From: Alitta virens
Taxonomy: Eukaryota > Annelida > Polychaeta > Phyllodocida > Nereididae
Length of the DNA: 64,000 nucleotides
Assembly: GCA_932294295.1 (NCBI GenBank)
Contig: OW028579.1
Coordinates: forward strand, 30,143,250 to 30,207,249
Direction of reading: 5' to 3'
Each line of letters opens with the position of its first letter. Positions within the stretch are counted from its first letter, which is position 1. This document shows positions 46,901 through 57,584 of the stretch, piece after piece. The notes beneath the pieces were generated by a model. That model made no database searches. It was not told where the DNA came from and saw only the letters and a program-made list of their open reading frames with translations. Both the position numbers and the translations under genes were made by a program.

Positions 46901-49359
46901 AAGAGATGAATGTGCAGCTGGATGGCATGGCTCAACATGTAATGAAGGCATGTATCAACAGAATAATATCAGTGCATATATCATCTTATTATTTCTAATA
47001 GTATGAAAAATAAATTTATGAGATTAAGTTTGTTTATTTAGTCTGTGCCACAGGAAAGCATGGTGAAAACTGCACTGAAACATGTGATCATTGTTCTGAA
47101 AAGTCATGTGACAGATTCAATGGCCACTGCCATAAAAGTTGTGCCGCAGGCCAAAAAAACTTCCCGAGGTGTGTTCAAGATAAAGTAAATTCACATCTAA
47201 CTCTGACATTAGGGTCATTTCATTTGTAGATTGTAGATAGTTTTAGGCTGGAAACTAAGAGTTTCTCTGTTCATCACATGTTGAAATTGATCAAAATGTG
47301 CGTGAATTGGTCTGATCAGTCCTAGTTTGACCTTGTACCCAGAAATACAATACAATAAATGAGGTCCCCAAATAATTTTTATCATATCATAGTTAGTGAC
47401 ATAATTTAACATAGTTTTACCCTGTGTTAATCGCAATATGTTTCATGTATTTCGTTAGAGTGTGAACCAGGAACTTATGGTGATGCTTGTGCGGGTAAAT
47501 GTGAATGCGGAAATGTTGACGACTGCCATAAAGTAACAGGAAAATGTGATATAGGTAAATATTGATAAATATTATATGGCAAGTGAAATTCCTGACCATA
47601 TCACACACCATACTCCACATCTATATTACACTATATACTGAAATATAGTTGGATCAAAAATCTCTTTATTCTGGAAATCACCAGCCTTGTGCTATATTGG
47701 TTATCTCGGTTCATAAATTGATATTGCACTTGCCACTGTGCATTTGTTGTGTAATATTCATCAAAAATTCTCTTAGCATTTACCAATATCAGCAAAATTA
47801 TATATAGCAAGCAAATTTACGCCTCTATTGGTCAAGGGAAGAGGGACTTCGGTTCAGTGATCATTTGCACTCTGATGTTGGATGTTACCGTAGAAAATTA
47901 CAAACAAATATTCTTTTCACATTTAGGTATACAAAACGTCTATCACAGTGTTGTTCCTGCCATCTCAGGTTTGCTGGGAGTCTTATTGCTTATCATGGTA
48001 CTGCTATTGGTTTTTTGTATGTGCAGGTAAGATGCAAATACTCACACGAATAAAAATAAAAAAAAATTTTAAAAACATTAAAGAAAAACTTATTTATGCA
48101 TAAAACCAAATGTACATAATGTAGCAATTTACATTTTAGCTGTAAAATGCTTATTTTACCAATAATCATACAATTTTGTAGTTAAATCACCTCTCAACTG
48201 TTTTGGCTACATTCAATTATTTTTTTAATGAAGAAAAAAGCAAGTCGAAGATGAAGCAAAGTTGGAAGAACATACACATGAGGAAATTGACAACCCTTAT
48301 GAATACATAACACCTGCTGATGTGGGCGACGACACACGCAGAGTAACTGCTGGGTAGGGTAATTTTTTCAAAAGAACAAGTTATATACTGACTGGAAGTG
48401 TTTCTTTTTCATAGAAATTATAAAATGGACAGATAGCAAGCTTGCTTTATAATTTCAAGTGTATTGCTAGCTGCAGAGAGTAATGCCATGTTTACAGCTC
48501 TACACTGCATTACAAAGTGCATATAATATCCCAACGTTTTGGTTTCCCTGAATGGAATATAGCAATATGGGTTTCTTGTGCCATCGTTCATGTGAGTTGG
48601 CAAAATAGAGATGTCACGGGTGCATTCTAGGGTTTCCCAGACAGAGACAGGTCAGACCCATTTGTAGAGAAATAACACAATTAGAAACATTCTGTTATGT
48701 TCAGGTTTCAAAACCCTGCTATGGAAACTGGACTAGAACTGGATACGAGAATGCCAAACCTAATACACGTCCTCGCGGAAAATGATGGTGAAGCCGAAAC
48801 ACACTATCTCGACATGAACTCCACTGGTGTTAATGCGTAAATATAATATACTATCTACCTGTTCAGTGACATTTGATTCTCTTCAAAGCCAAATTCATAG
48901 AGTTAAATACAAGTCTTGTAGATTTGGAAGCTAAACTCCAGATGACGTCATGTGAATGTAGAGCTGTCATTGGCTGAGGAATTGCTTTACCCAATGAGAG
49001 TCCTGGATTCACATGACGTCCTATCGTGTCTAGCTTCCAAGTCCAAGTGATTAGTTTCCAACTCTATGAATTTGGGTGTAAAGACAGATTTTGAAATAAG
49101 CACGCAGTTGGGAATCATTTAAGTGGTCAAACGCAGTGACTTCATTACAAAGGGTGGTTATAGATAAATTTCAAAATCCCTCGTTTTTGTTTTCGTGAGA
49201 CTTCCAATAAAGATTTTTCAATTAATACTGAATTATAGTGTTAATTTTCATGATCTAACAACTTTTGAGTTTTTTTATATATTATACAATAATTATACAA
49301 TAATTTATTGTTTAAATTATAGGAATGATGACCAAAATGAGGTGTATGAAAGCTTCTGA
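43902..49359 (+). CDS. Gene B: WSC + EGF-like single-pass membrane receptor
   Basis: Predicted type I surface protein of about 473 residues. Exons: 43902-43974, 44460-44605, 45127-45262, 45349-45500, 45690-45837, 46807-46947, 47042-47184, 47461-47554, 47927-48026, 48234-48353, 48705-48836, 49323-49359. Order: signal peptide (HHISIVLLFSVIISSAAQN); WSC domain 1 over two exons (YLGCF start, CWCSSEPVYGVN, end GADAYDIYEA); WSC domain 2 over two exons (YLGCY start, YYNECFCGHGG, end MSVYKT); three EGF-like exons; a transmembrane helix (GLLGVLLLIMVLLLVFCMC); and a tail with NPYEYITPADV, YLDM and terminal VYESF. WSC domains are Cys-rich and thought to bind carbohydrate. Exon 47042-47184 has lost the ancestral GT donor; the ends given are the frame-keeping alternative. 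Confidence 0.87.
46676..47178. repeat. Tract nearly identical to gene A 34702-35198
   Basis: From CATGGGACCTGCACTG through an intron, the EGF exon, the next intron and most of the following exon, genes A and B differ at only a handful of bases. The rest of the two genes has diverged strongly, including their introns. Coding and intronic parts are equally similar. Confidence 0.85.
48889..49075. mobile_element. Palindromic element, second MITE family, copy 2
   Basis: A perfect 16-bp terminal inverted repeat, CCAAATTCATAGAGTT ... AACTCTATGAATTTGG, with inner arms GAAGCTAAACTCCAG and ATGACGTCATGTGAAT. About 187 bp, in the last intron of gene B. Confidence 0.85.
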
Positions 49360-49776
49360 AAAACAGTCAAAGAACTGATATGTCCACCAATCACTGCACA
49401 AGAAAGGAAAGCAAAAAAATATCAATGGTGTTGCATTCAAGTGTACAGACATTTTCACGTTTCAATGAAATTTAAAATGCAGAACGTTTCGGACTCTATG
49501 AAATTTTAGTCAACTATCTAATGTCAAATGTCAAGTTAATGTCAGTGATAAGTCCGACCAATGTCGCACCGACCTGGCACACTTTCTGGGTAGGGTCATT
49601 GTTTATCTGCCGTTGGCAGTCACATATTCACAAACAAATTACGTTTGAATATTTTTATGGAAGTTATATTCCATATTATCTTGGAGACACTACCAAAAAT
49701 TATCTTTTAAGTATTATAATTATGTATTTCACAATGTAACAATTTTTTACAATACATTTTAATAATTTATCAACGC

Positions 49777-49782
49777 AATAAA
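49777..49782 (+). other. Poly(A) signal of gene B
   Basis: AATAAAGTTGATACC, about 420 bp after the stop, matching the position and context of the gene A signal. Confidence 0.5.
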
Positions 49783-49892
49783 GTTGATACCTATGACAGT
49801 TGTTGTTTAATATTTATTTTATACAGGTGCACTGGTCACGTATTTACTCTACAGTCACAGATTTCAACACATAAATACCCGATTTCATAGTG

Positions 49893-50035
49893 TCTGACTA
49901 AGAAATTGAACTCCAGAGGACGTCGTGAATCCAAGACTCCCATTGGCTCAGGCAGTCCCTCAGCAAATGGGAGTCCTGGATTCACATGATGTCCTCTGCA
50001 TTTTGTTTCCAAGTCTTCGAAATTGGGTGTCAAAT
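49893..50035. mobile_element. Palindromic element, second MITE family, copy 3
   Basis: CTCCAGAGGACGTCGTGAAT, then GACTCCCATTGG and ATGGGAGTCCTGG, then TTCCAAGTCTTCGAAATTGG. The left terminus has diverged. Confidence 0.7.
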
Positions 50036-50601
50036 GTTTGATCATTAAAGTAACTGAAGTTATAAAATCAATGACAGTGTCCGGAATGAATGACCTCATA
50101 TACAGCGCAACAGCTTTTTATCTACAGAGTCAGATAATAAACTGAGGTGACCATGGTCAAAATAATATTTGTAATTGACTAGTAGTCACACATAATGCAT
50201 AAACTGCATTGAAACATGTGCTAAATAATACTGATTAGACTGACTCATTTCTGTATCTACAGAAGCTTACAGAATATTTCATTCCTTCATTGACTAAGGT
50301 TGGAATTGGCGAATGCCATAACATTACCCCACCCAGCGGCATAATAGTTTTTCATCTATATTATCTGACAATTATAATTTCATTAAGCATTACCTGTAAC
50401 CATATTAACCAAATTATCATAATCTACACTTCCTTATCATGTTTTGTTAACTGGGAGCAAATTATCCAATTGGAACCACTTTTTGGGATGACATTCGACA
50501 TGAAGGGTCATGCAGGAACCTAAACTTTCCTGATAGCCAGAATTCTGAATATATTTTAAAAGGAATCCATGTGTCACTAGCATTAGGGATTTCCCTTAAT
50601 C

Positions 50602-51922
50602 ATGGAAGGAGAACATCATATTTCCATAGTCCTCCTATTTTCGGTGATTTTATCATCAACAGCTCAAAATTCAGGTGAGGTCATGAAATCTGAAGTTACG
50701 ATGCAATAACGCATTCAGCTAACCATTGACTAACAATCAATGTTAAATTAGTGATGATATAAAGATTATACATTTATTGTGTAGTAAATATAGTGAGTAT
50801 CAAAATTTTAGTCAGTGTCATTAAGTCATTAAAGTTTATTTCATGAACAGAATTTCATTAAAAAAAATTCTTATACCTTTAAGAAAGTTTGCCAGCTGCA
50901 ATATTGCTACAACACCATTACCTGTTAAGTTCAATGTTGATCCTGTATAAATTTGAATAGGCATGTTATCACGGTATTTTCAAAGCATAATCTTTACTAA
51001 TTCCAGATCCAAGATACATATATCCAAGATACATGTATTCATGAGGATGCTGTCCGCAGCAAAAAATGCAATGATGTGACAAGGAATGTGGCGGGCCAAA
51101 TGACCACAGATGCTTGCGCCAGACAATGTGCATCACAGCGGTATCTATTTTCGGGTTTGAAGGTAATATTACTCACTGACTGGCTCTTTAATCTATGAAG
51201 CAAGCTTAATGCTGCATTCAAGCTAATTGAAAATAATTTTGACTCAAAAATTACAATTAAAGTGAATGGAATGAGTACTAGTAGCATTGTTTTACTAAGT
51301 CACTCCGCCTTAGTCAACATGGAAGTGGTATGCTAAAAGCCAACAAATTAGTCATTGTAGATTACAAATAGGCTAATGTCACGCTGATGTAGCATGCTAT
51401 CCAAGATCTTGGCTTTATATCTATAAAGTATTTTTCGATGGCAATTTCCAATGTATGTTCACTTTTGTTTTTCATAAGAATGGCAATCAATGTTGGTGCA
51501 GCAGGTATTCAGTTTATGGCGTTAACATCTGCACAGGATGTTGTGAAAGGTCTTGTGACAGAGATACATTATTGAAATGTGGGGGAGCAGATGCCTATGA
51601 TATATATGAAGCAGGTAACCATTTTTATTCTTATCTACACCACCAAGATAGCGTTCAAAATTGGGCCAAAACTGCCGTCAATGTGTCTAACATCAGGCCA
51701 ACAGCAACAACACTAATTCAACCTAACTTAGCATGCTATCTGGGTGATTTTTCAAAAAATTCCAGATTTTGTCAAATACTACATATTATTAATGTTAAAT
51801 ATTTTCACCAGTGGCCGATCAAAGATACCTGGGATGTTACCAAGACAAAATGGAAGAAGGTTTTGTCATTCCCGAGACCGGAAGGGTCGAGGGAATATAG
51901 TGGTCGAGGGAGGAGTATATCA
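50602..51922 (+). pseudogene. Gene C: truncated third copy of the WSC/EGF receptor
   Basis: Exons: 50602-50674 (signal peptide, HHISIVLLFSVILSS), WSC1 exons around 51007-51162 and 51479-51614 (CWCSRYSVYGVN, GADAYDIYEA), then the start of WSC2 from 51812 (YLGCYQDK). With the ancestral acceptor (51005-51006), a local duplication of ATCCAAGATACATA puts an in-frame TGA at 51042. Acceptors at 51012-51013 or 51027-51028 would bypass it in frame. The conserved Trp of WSC1 is Cys (KKCNDV). WSC2 loses homology after about 12 residues and reaches a stop in GRVEGI*. No EGF, membrane or tail exons follow. Most likely a pseudogene; a short secreted WSC protein is the alternative. Confidence 0.7.
51643..51744. 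mobile_element. Palindromic MITE, CCCAGATAGC family, in gene C intron
   Basis: CCAAGATAGCGTTCAAAATT ... TTAGCATGCTATCTGGG, diverged interior, between WSC1 and WSC2 exons. Absent from the equivalent intron of gene B, so it inserted after duplication. Confidence 0.65.
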
Positions 51923-52009
51923 GGGATATAATGCATCAACCCATGGTATGACCTTTTTATCTCATGCCTCAGATTTTTTATTATTTCTTATTATTATATA
52001 TATATTTTA

Positions 52010-54240
52010 AATATCAGTATACTCCCTTATACAGCTAAAGTTTCCCTTAATATCAGTATACTCCCTTATACAGCTAAAGTTTCCCTTAATATCAGTATAC
52101 TCCCTCAAACAGCTAAAGTTTCCCTTAATATCAGTATACTCCCTTATACAGCTAAAGTTTCCCTTAATATCAGTATACTCCCTTATACAGCTAAAGTTTC
52201 CCTCAATATCAGTATACTCCCTCATACAGCTAAAGTTTCCCTCAATATCAGTATACTCCCTTATACAGCTAAAGTTTCCCTTAATATTAGTATACTCCCT
52301 TATACAGCTAAAGTTTCCCTCAATATCAGTATACTCCCTCATACAGCTAAAGTTTCCCTCAATATCAGTATACTCCCTCATACAGCTAAAGTTTCCCTCA
52401 ATATCAGTATACTCCCTCATACAGCTAAAGTTTCCCTCAATATCAGTATACTCCCTCATACAGCTAAAGTTTCCCTTAATATCAGTATACTCCCTCATAC
52501 AGCTAAAGTTTCCCTTAATATCAGTATACTCCCTCATGCAGCTAAAGTTTCCCTCAATATCAGTATACTCCCTCATGCAGCTAAAGTTTCCCTCAATATC
52601 AGTATACTCCCTCATGCAGCTAAAGTTTCCCTCAATATCAGTATACTCCCTCATGCAGCTAAAGTTTCCCTCAATATCAGCATACTCCCTCATGCAGCTA
52701 ATGATTCCCTCAATATCAGCATACTCCCTCATACAGCTAAAGTTTCCCTCAATATCAGTATACTCCCTCATACAGCTAAAGTTTCCCTCAATATCAGTAT
52801 ACTCCCTCATACAGCTAAAGTTTCCCTCAATATCAGTATACTCCCTCATACAGCTAAAGTTTCCCTCAATATCAGTATACTCCCTCATACAGCTAATGAT
52901 TCCCTCAATATCAGTATACTCCCTCATACAGCTAAAGTTTCCCTCAATATCAGTATACTCCCTCATACAGCTAAAGTTTCCCTTAATATCAGTATACTCC
53001 CTCATACAGCTAAAGTTTCCCTTAATATCAGTATACTCCCTCATACAGCTAAAGTTTCCCTTAATATCAGTATACTCCCTCATGCAGCTAAAGTTTCCCT
53101 TAATATCAGTATACTCCCTCATGCAGCTAAAGTTTCCCTTAATATCAGTATACTCCCTCATGCAGCTAAAGTTTCCCTTAATATCAGTATACTCCCTCAT
53201 GCAGCTAAAGTTTCCCTTAATATCAGTATACTCCCTCATACAGCTAAAGTTTCCCTTAATATCAGTATACTCCCTCATACAGCTAAAGTTTCCCTCAATA
53301 TCAGTATACTCCCTCATACAGCTAAAGTTTCCCTCAATATCAGTATACTCCCTCATACAGCTAAAGTTTCCCTCAATATCAGTATACTCCCTCATACAGC
53401 TAATGATTCCCTCAATATCAGTATACTCCCTCATACAGCTAAAGTTTCCCTCAATATCAGTATACTCCCTCATGCAGCTAAAGTTTCCCTTAATATCAGT
53501 ATACTCCCTCATACAGCTAAAGTTTCCCTTAATATCAGTATACTCCCTCATACAGCTAAAGTTTCCCTTAATATCAGTATACTCCCTCATGCAGCTAATG
53601 ATTCCCTTAATATCAGTATACTCCCTCATGCAGCTAAAGTTTCCCTTAATATCAGTATACTCCCTCATGCAGCTAAAGTTTCCCTTAATATCAGTATACT
53701 CCCTCATGCAGCTAAAGTTTCCCTTAATATCAGTATACTCCCTCATGCAGCTAAAGTTTCCCTTAATATCAGTATACTCCCTCATACAGCTAAAGTTTCC
53801 CTTAATATCAGTATACTCCCTCATGCAGCTAAAGTTTCCCTTAATATCAGTATACTCCCTCATGCAGCTAAAGTTTCCCTTAATATCAGTATACTCCCTC
53901 ATACAGCTAAAGTTTCCCTTAATATCAGTATACTCCCTCATACAGCTAAAGTTTCCCTTAATATCAGTATACTCCCTCATACAGCTAAAGTTTCCCTTAA
54001 TATCAGTATACTCCCTCATACAGCTAAAGTTTCCCTCAATATCAGTATACTCCCTCATACAGCTAAAGTTTCCCTCAATATCAGTATACTCCCTCATACA
54101 GCTAAAGTTTCCCTTAATATCAGTATACTCCCTTATACAGCTAAAGTTTCCCTTAATATCAGTATACTCCCTCATACAATATACTCCCTTATACAGCTAA
54201 AGTTTCCCTTAATATCAGTATACTCCCTTATACAGCAAAC
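52010..54240. repeat. 39-bp minisatellite, about 57 copies, with higher-order structure
   Basis: The unit, AATATCAGTATACTCCCT(T/C)ATRCAGCTAAAGTTTCCCT(T/C), is 39 bp. Few sites vary: CAA/TAA junction, ATACAG/ATGCAG, and a rare AATGATTCCC variant. The rare variant occurs at 52701, 52896, 53403 and 53598, spacings of 195, 507 and 195 bp, which reveals a 702-bp (18-unit) higher-order duplication. As 39 is a multiple of 3, long frames stay open on both strands (13-residue repeats). They have no start context, homology or splice signals and are not called as genes. The array sits where gene C loses homology to gene B. Confidence 0.95.
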
Positions 54241-54884
54241 TTTCCCACTGTATATTCCTGGGAAAAGTCTTGTATAGGGGAGAAAATGCACCTAGGCATG
54301 GGATAAATTTATGCAATTTTAATTATTTCAAGTTTGATTTGAAGCATCTTAGGTTAACTCATGTCTCTTATTTTCACATGTTTCTGTTTTTATTAACCAT
54401 ATATTTTTTTTAATTGTATATCGTTGAATGATTATCGATCTTTGATATTGTTTTTATAGGCGGTCTGCAAAACCATAGTGCTGATGTTGTAACTCATAAA
54501 AACTAATTTGAATAATTGTCACATTCCTCTGACATCCGGCCAATGTCGCCCACAAAAGATCTACATATTGGGCTAATGTGGTGCCAACCTGGCATGCTTT
54601 TGTAGATTACCTATAAGCTGTTGGAAGTCATATTTATGAGAGATTAATTATTTTTAGGGGCTCTATCTTTAATAATACTATTAACCTGTTCCATAATTTT
54701 ATGAATTGCTAAATGAAATAATGTTGTAGAAATGTTTTTATTTTATTTTTTTTAATGAATTTTACATGGAGATGCACTGGTCATGTACTTGCTCTATGGA
54801 AACATATTTCAGTAGCTTTTACAGTTTTTGTTCGAAAATATTAGTAAAAGTACGTAACTAAATTTAAAATCAATTTGACAAGGT

Positions 54885-54990
54885 GGTGGGTGGGTAAGAC
54901 CAGTTTTTGTCCCATATTTTTGCACCAGGTAGGGCTGATCAGGACAGGCAGGTGCCAAGGCAATGGATATGACAGTGTCGGGTATGACTG
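54885..54990. mobile_element. Second SINE family, fragment
   Basis: TTTTGCACCAGGTAGGGCTG, ATCAGGACAGGCAGGTGCCA and AAGGCAATG match 60680-60730 and 12075-12115. Confidence 0.5.
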
Positions 54991-55442
54991 ACCTCAAATA
55001 GCAACTTTTTATATACAATGTCATACACAACCATAGCCAATGAACTTGGCTTACTCCTGATTTGGACTATATTCAAGTGGATATTTCATTTCAGAGCTAC
55101 AACAACATCGGTATGTATTACTAACATAAAAAACCAATTTGCGGGACGGCGCGGAAATGACCACAGCATAGAAATTGATAAACTAAGAGAATATATTATA
55201 GAGTCATGTCCAGCATGATGCAAAACTGCATTGAAAACCTATAGTTAATAACATTAATTACAGCAGATTTCATATACTTGGAAACTGAACTCAAGAGGAC
55301 GTTATGTGAATGCAGGACACCAAAGGCAGATTAAGGTATACTACTTCACCCTCCACCTCAAAGCTGCATTTTAGTGATCTGAAAGGGGTAGAAAGTGCTA
55401 AAAGGGGTGCCAAGTACATGTACTACTTGTTTTAAGATATCA

Positions 55443-55530
55443 GGGGTACCTTGGGGGTACCTTGGGGGTACCTTGGGGGTACCTTGGGGGTACCTTGGGG
55501 GTACCTTGGGGGTACCTTGGGGGTACCTTG
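55443..55530. repeat. 11-bp GGTACCTTGGG tandem repeat, about eight copies
   Basis: Essentially perfect copies, each containing the palindrome GGTACC. The sequence homogeneity suggests recent expansion. A diverged copy of the second MITE family flanks it (about 55272-55320 and 55636-55690). Confidence 0.9.
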
Positions 55531-55973
55531 TGTTATGGCCATCCATCAGTTGAAACCACAAATGACCCCAAATCCAATTCTAAAAGTATCCCATTTTTGC
55601 ATGAGGTGGATGCATAGGCAAGTTGCACGCCTTTGGCTGAGGGAATGCCTTTTCCAATGGGAGTCCTGGATTCACATCTCCTGGAGTTAAAATTACTTTC
55701 CATATGATGCACAAAATGCATTGAAACCGGCATCGGGATATAACCAACATAAAATGTTAGTTAACTCCTGACTATGAGGGATATAACATACTTATACTGC
55801 ATTAGGCATATGTTTTTTTTAATGCCGCATTCAGGAGGGAGTTTACTAACATTTTGGTTATTGCCCGCACAGAACAATAGGAAACAGTCTAAGTGGAGTA
55901 AACTGCTGATTAGACAATTTCATTTGTATCTACAGAATATTTCATTTCCCGGAATACTTCATTCCAACAAGAA

Positions 55974-56021
55974 CCCAGATAGTATGTCACATTGACTAGA
56001 CGTCCTGGCATATTATCTGGG
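55974..56021. mobile_element. Internally deleted CCCAGATAGC-family element
   Basis: CCCAGATAGTATGTCACATT ... GGCATATTATCTGGG in only 48 bp: both termini with almost no interior. Confidence 0.6.
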
Positions 56022-56185
56022 CAACAGGAACACATACACAGGTTCATCCTACACGTGGAGTAAACCTCTGTGCCAAAATTTACTCCAACAATATGCCAAG
56101 GCAAGTGTAAGACCCACCCATTGGGTACATGTGTTACAAGGGTGGACTCATTACTAGTGGCAAGACTTCCCTTGGAGGGATACAT

Positions 56186-56540
56186 ATCTATGTATCTGTG
56201 TATCTATGTATCTATGTATCTATCTATGTATCTATGTATCTATCTATGTATCTATCTATGTATCTATCTATCTATATCTATGTATCTATGTATCTATCTA
56301 TCTATCTATCTATATCTACATGGCCAAATGTGCCACGTGCATTTTCAATGCGTTTGGATAAATGCATGGAAAAAGCATGGTTTTTGCCTCATTATAAATA
56401 GCTAAAACCCATGCGTTTTCCATGCGTTCCTTCTCATGGAATATGCACGTGGTGCATTTGGCCATTTATCTATCCATCTACCTATCTATCTATCTACCTA
56501 TCTACCTATCTACCTTACTACCTATCTACCTATCTATATT
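56186..56540. repeat. TATC/TATG microsatellite split by a palindromic element
   Basis: (TATCTATG)n and (TATC)n at 56186-56314 and (TATC/TACC)n at 56466-56538, interrupted at 56317-56465 by an element of the CATGGCCAAATGTGCC family. Confidence 0.85.
56317..56465. mobile_element. Palindromic element, CATGGCCAAATGTGCC family, copy 4
   Basis: CTACATGGCCAAATGTGCCA ... GCACGTGGTGCATTTGGCC with an inner CATGGAAAAAGCATGG palindrome; about 149 bp, the longest copy. Inserted in a TATC array. Confidence 0.8.
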
Positions 56541-57137
56541 CATAATGGATCCAGTGTCTGTTGATTTTAACGCTTATCAGTACACTCATTATATTTTGTA
56601 AATGTGTCGGAAGCGATTTTAATTACCTTATGTTATGTAAGCCCAGTCACTCATTTACCTATAATTATGTTATCTATAGACCTGTGATCATTTTAATAAG
56701 ACTTCAATGGATCTTATGTGTAATGGGAGTGTCACGCCATCTTTGAGGCATGCAAGGGATTGTTACATAGCAAGAACTCCGTGCACTGACTTCCCACGTG
56801 CACCTGCTATAATTAGAGTGGCATATAATCACGGATTTGAATGTTCCTGCACTGTGTATACACCCTTTTCACACAGCAGCCATGTTGAGCTTTTTGCCTA
56901 ATTAAACAAATTTTGATTACGTCATATATTATGACATCATAAGTTCTCCATTGTTCTTGCTCTCTGTGACCTCACAATGGCCATTGTCTAATGACGTCAC
57001 AATATATATCATATCTGAGTACAAATAGAGGTGAATGAGGCAAAAATGCCAACATGGCTGCTGTGTGAAAAGGGTGTAATCCATATCTCAGCCTCTGGTC
57101 TCAGGCATGCAAATGTTAAATTAGTGTGGACCCCAAA

Positions 57138-57230
57138 CCCAGATAGCATGCCACCTGGATCGATGTCGGACCAACTTTGGCTGATGTTGACCAACACTGG
57201 GCCAACGAGCCGATGAGGCATGTGGGGACT
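57138..57230. mobile_element. Diverged CCCAGATAGC-family element
   Basis: CCCAGATAGCATGCCACCTG ... GATGAGGCATGTGGGG with ATGTCGGACCAACTTTGGC inside. A related word CCCAGCTAGCCATTCAGGTC lies at 57536. Confidence 0.55.
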
Positions 57231-57584
57231 AAATCATCATGCGATCGGTCATTCTCATTAAGCTTAGTTTCAAACACTGACCTAGGCACTTTTATTTAGA
57301 TAACTCATCACTTTGGCTTTATGTCGAGCCAGCAAGGTTCATTGGAGGTTGTCGTCGAACCAACATCAGGCCGACCTAGTATGCGATATAGGGCATAAGC
57401 TCAATCTTAGCTGAAAAGCATTCCCTGAACATTGAACGTGCTATGTTTAAATAGCTGCACTAATACACGCTTTTTATCTCATCATTATGTCTGCTGCTGG
57501 AAGCATATGTGAACAGGCTAAGCTTCAGAGTTTCCCAGCTAGCCATTCAGGTCGGCGCAACATTGGTCCAACATCCATCCGACT

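Larger units (their letters stand above)
54480..55700. other. 3' flank of gene C, homologous to the flank of gene B
   Basis: Blocks at about 54540-54600, 54720-54800, 54965-55015 and 55640-55680 align with 49545-49590, 49800-49860, 50070-50120 and 49960-50000 downstream of gene B (for example GATGCACTGGTCATGTA, GACAGTGTCGGGTATGA). The duplication unit therefore included the whole gene plus its flank, and the missing exons of C were lost afterwards. Confidence 0.6.

Noticed and set aside
52007..54200. Very long open frames on both strands (13-residue repeat proteins)
   Set aside because: The unit is 39 bp, a multiple of three, so frames stay open automatically. There is no promoter, splice or homology support and both strands are equally open.
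52010..54240. CRISPR-like array
   Set aside because: Units are contiguous with no unique spacers, and the genome is eukaryotic; it is a minisatellite.
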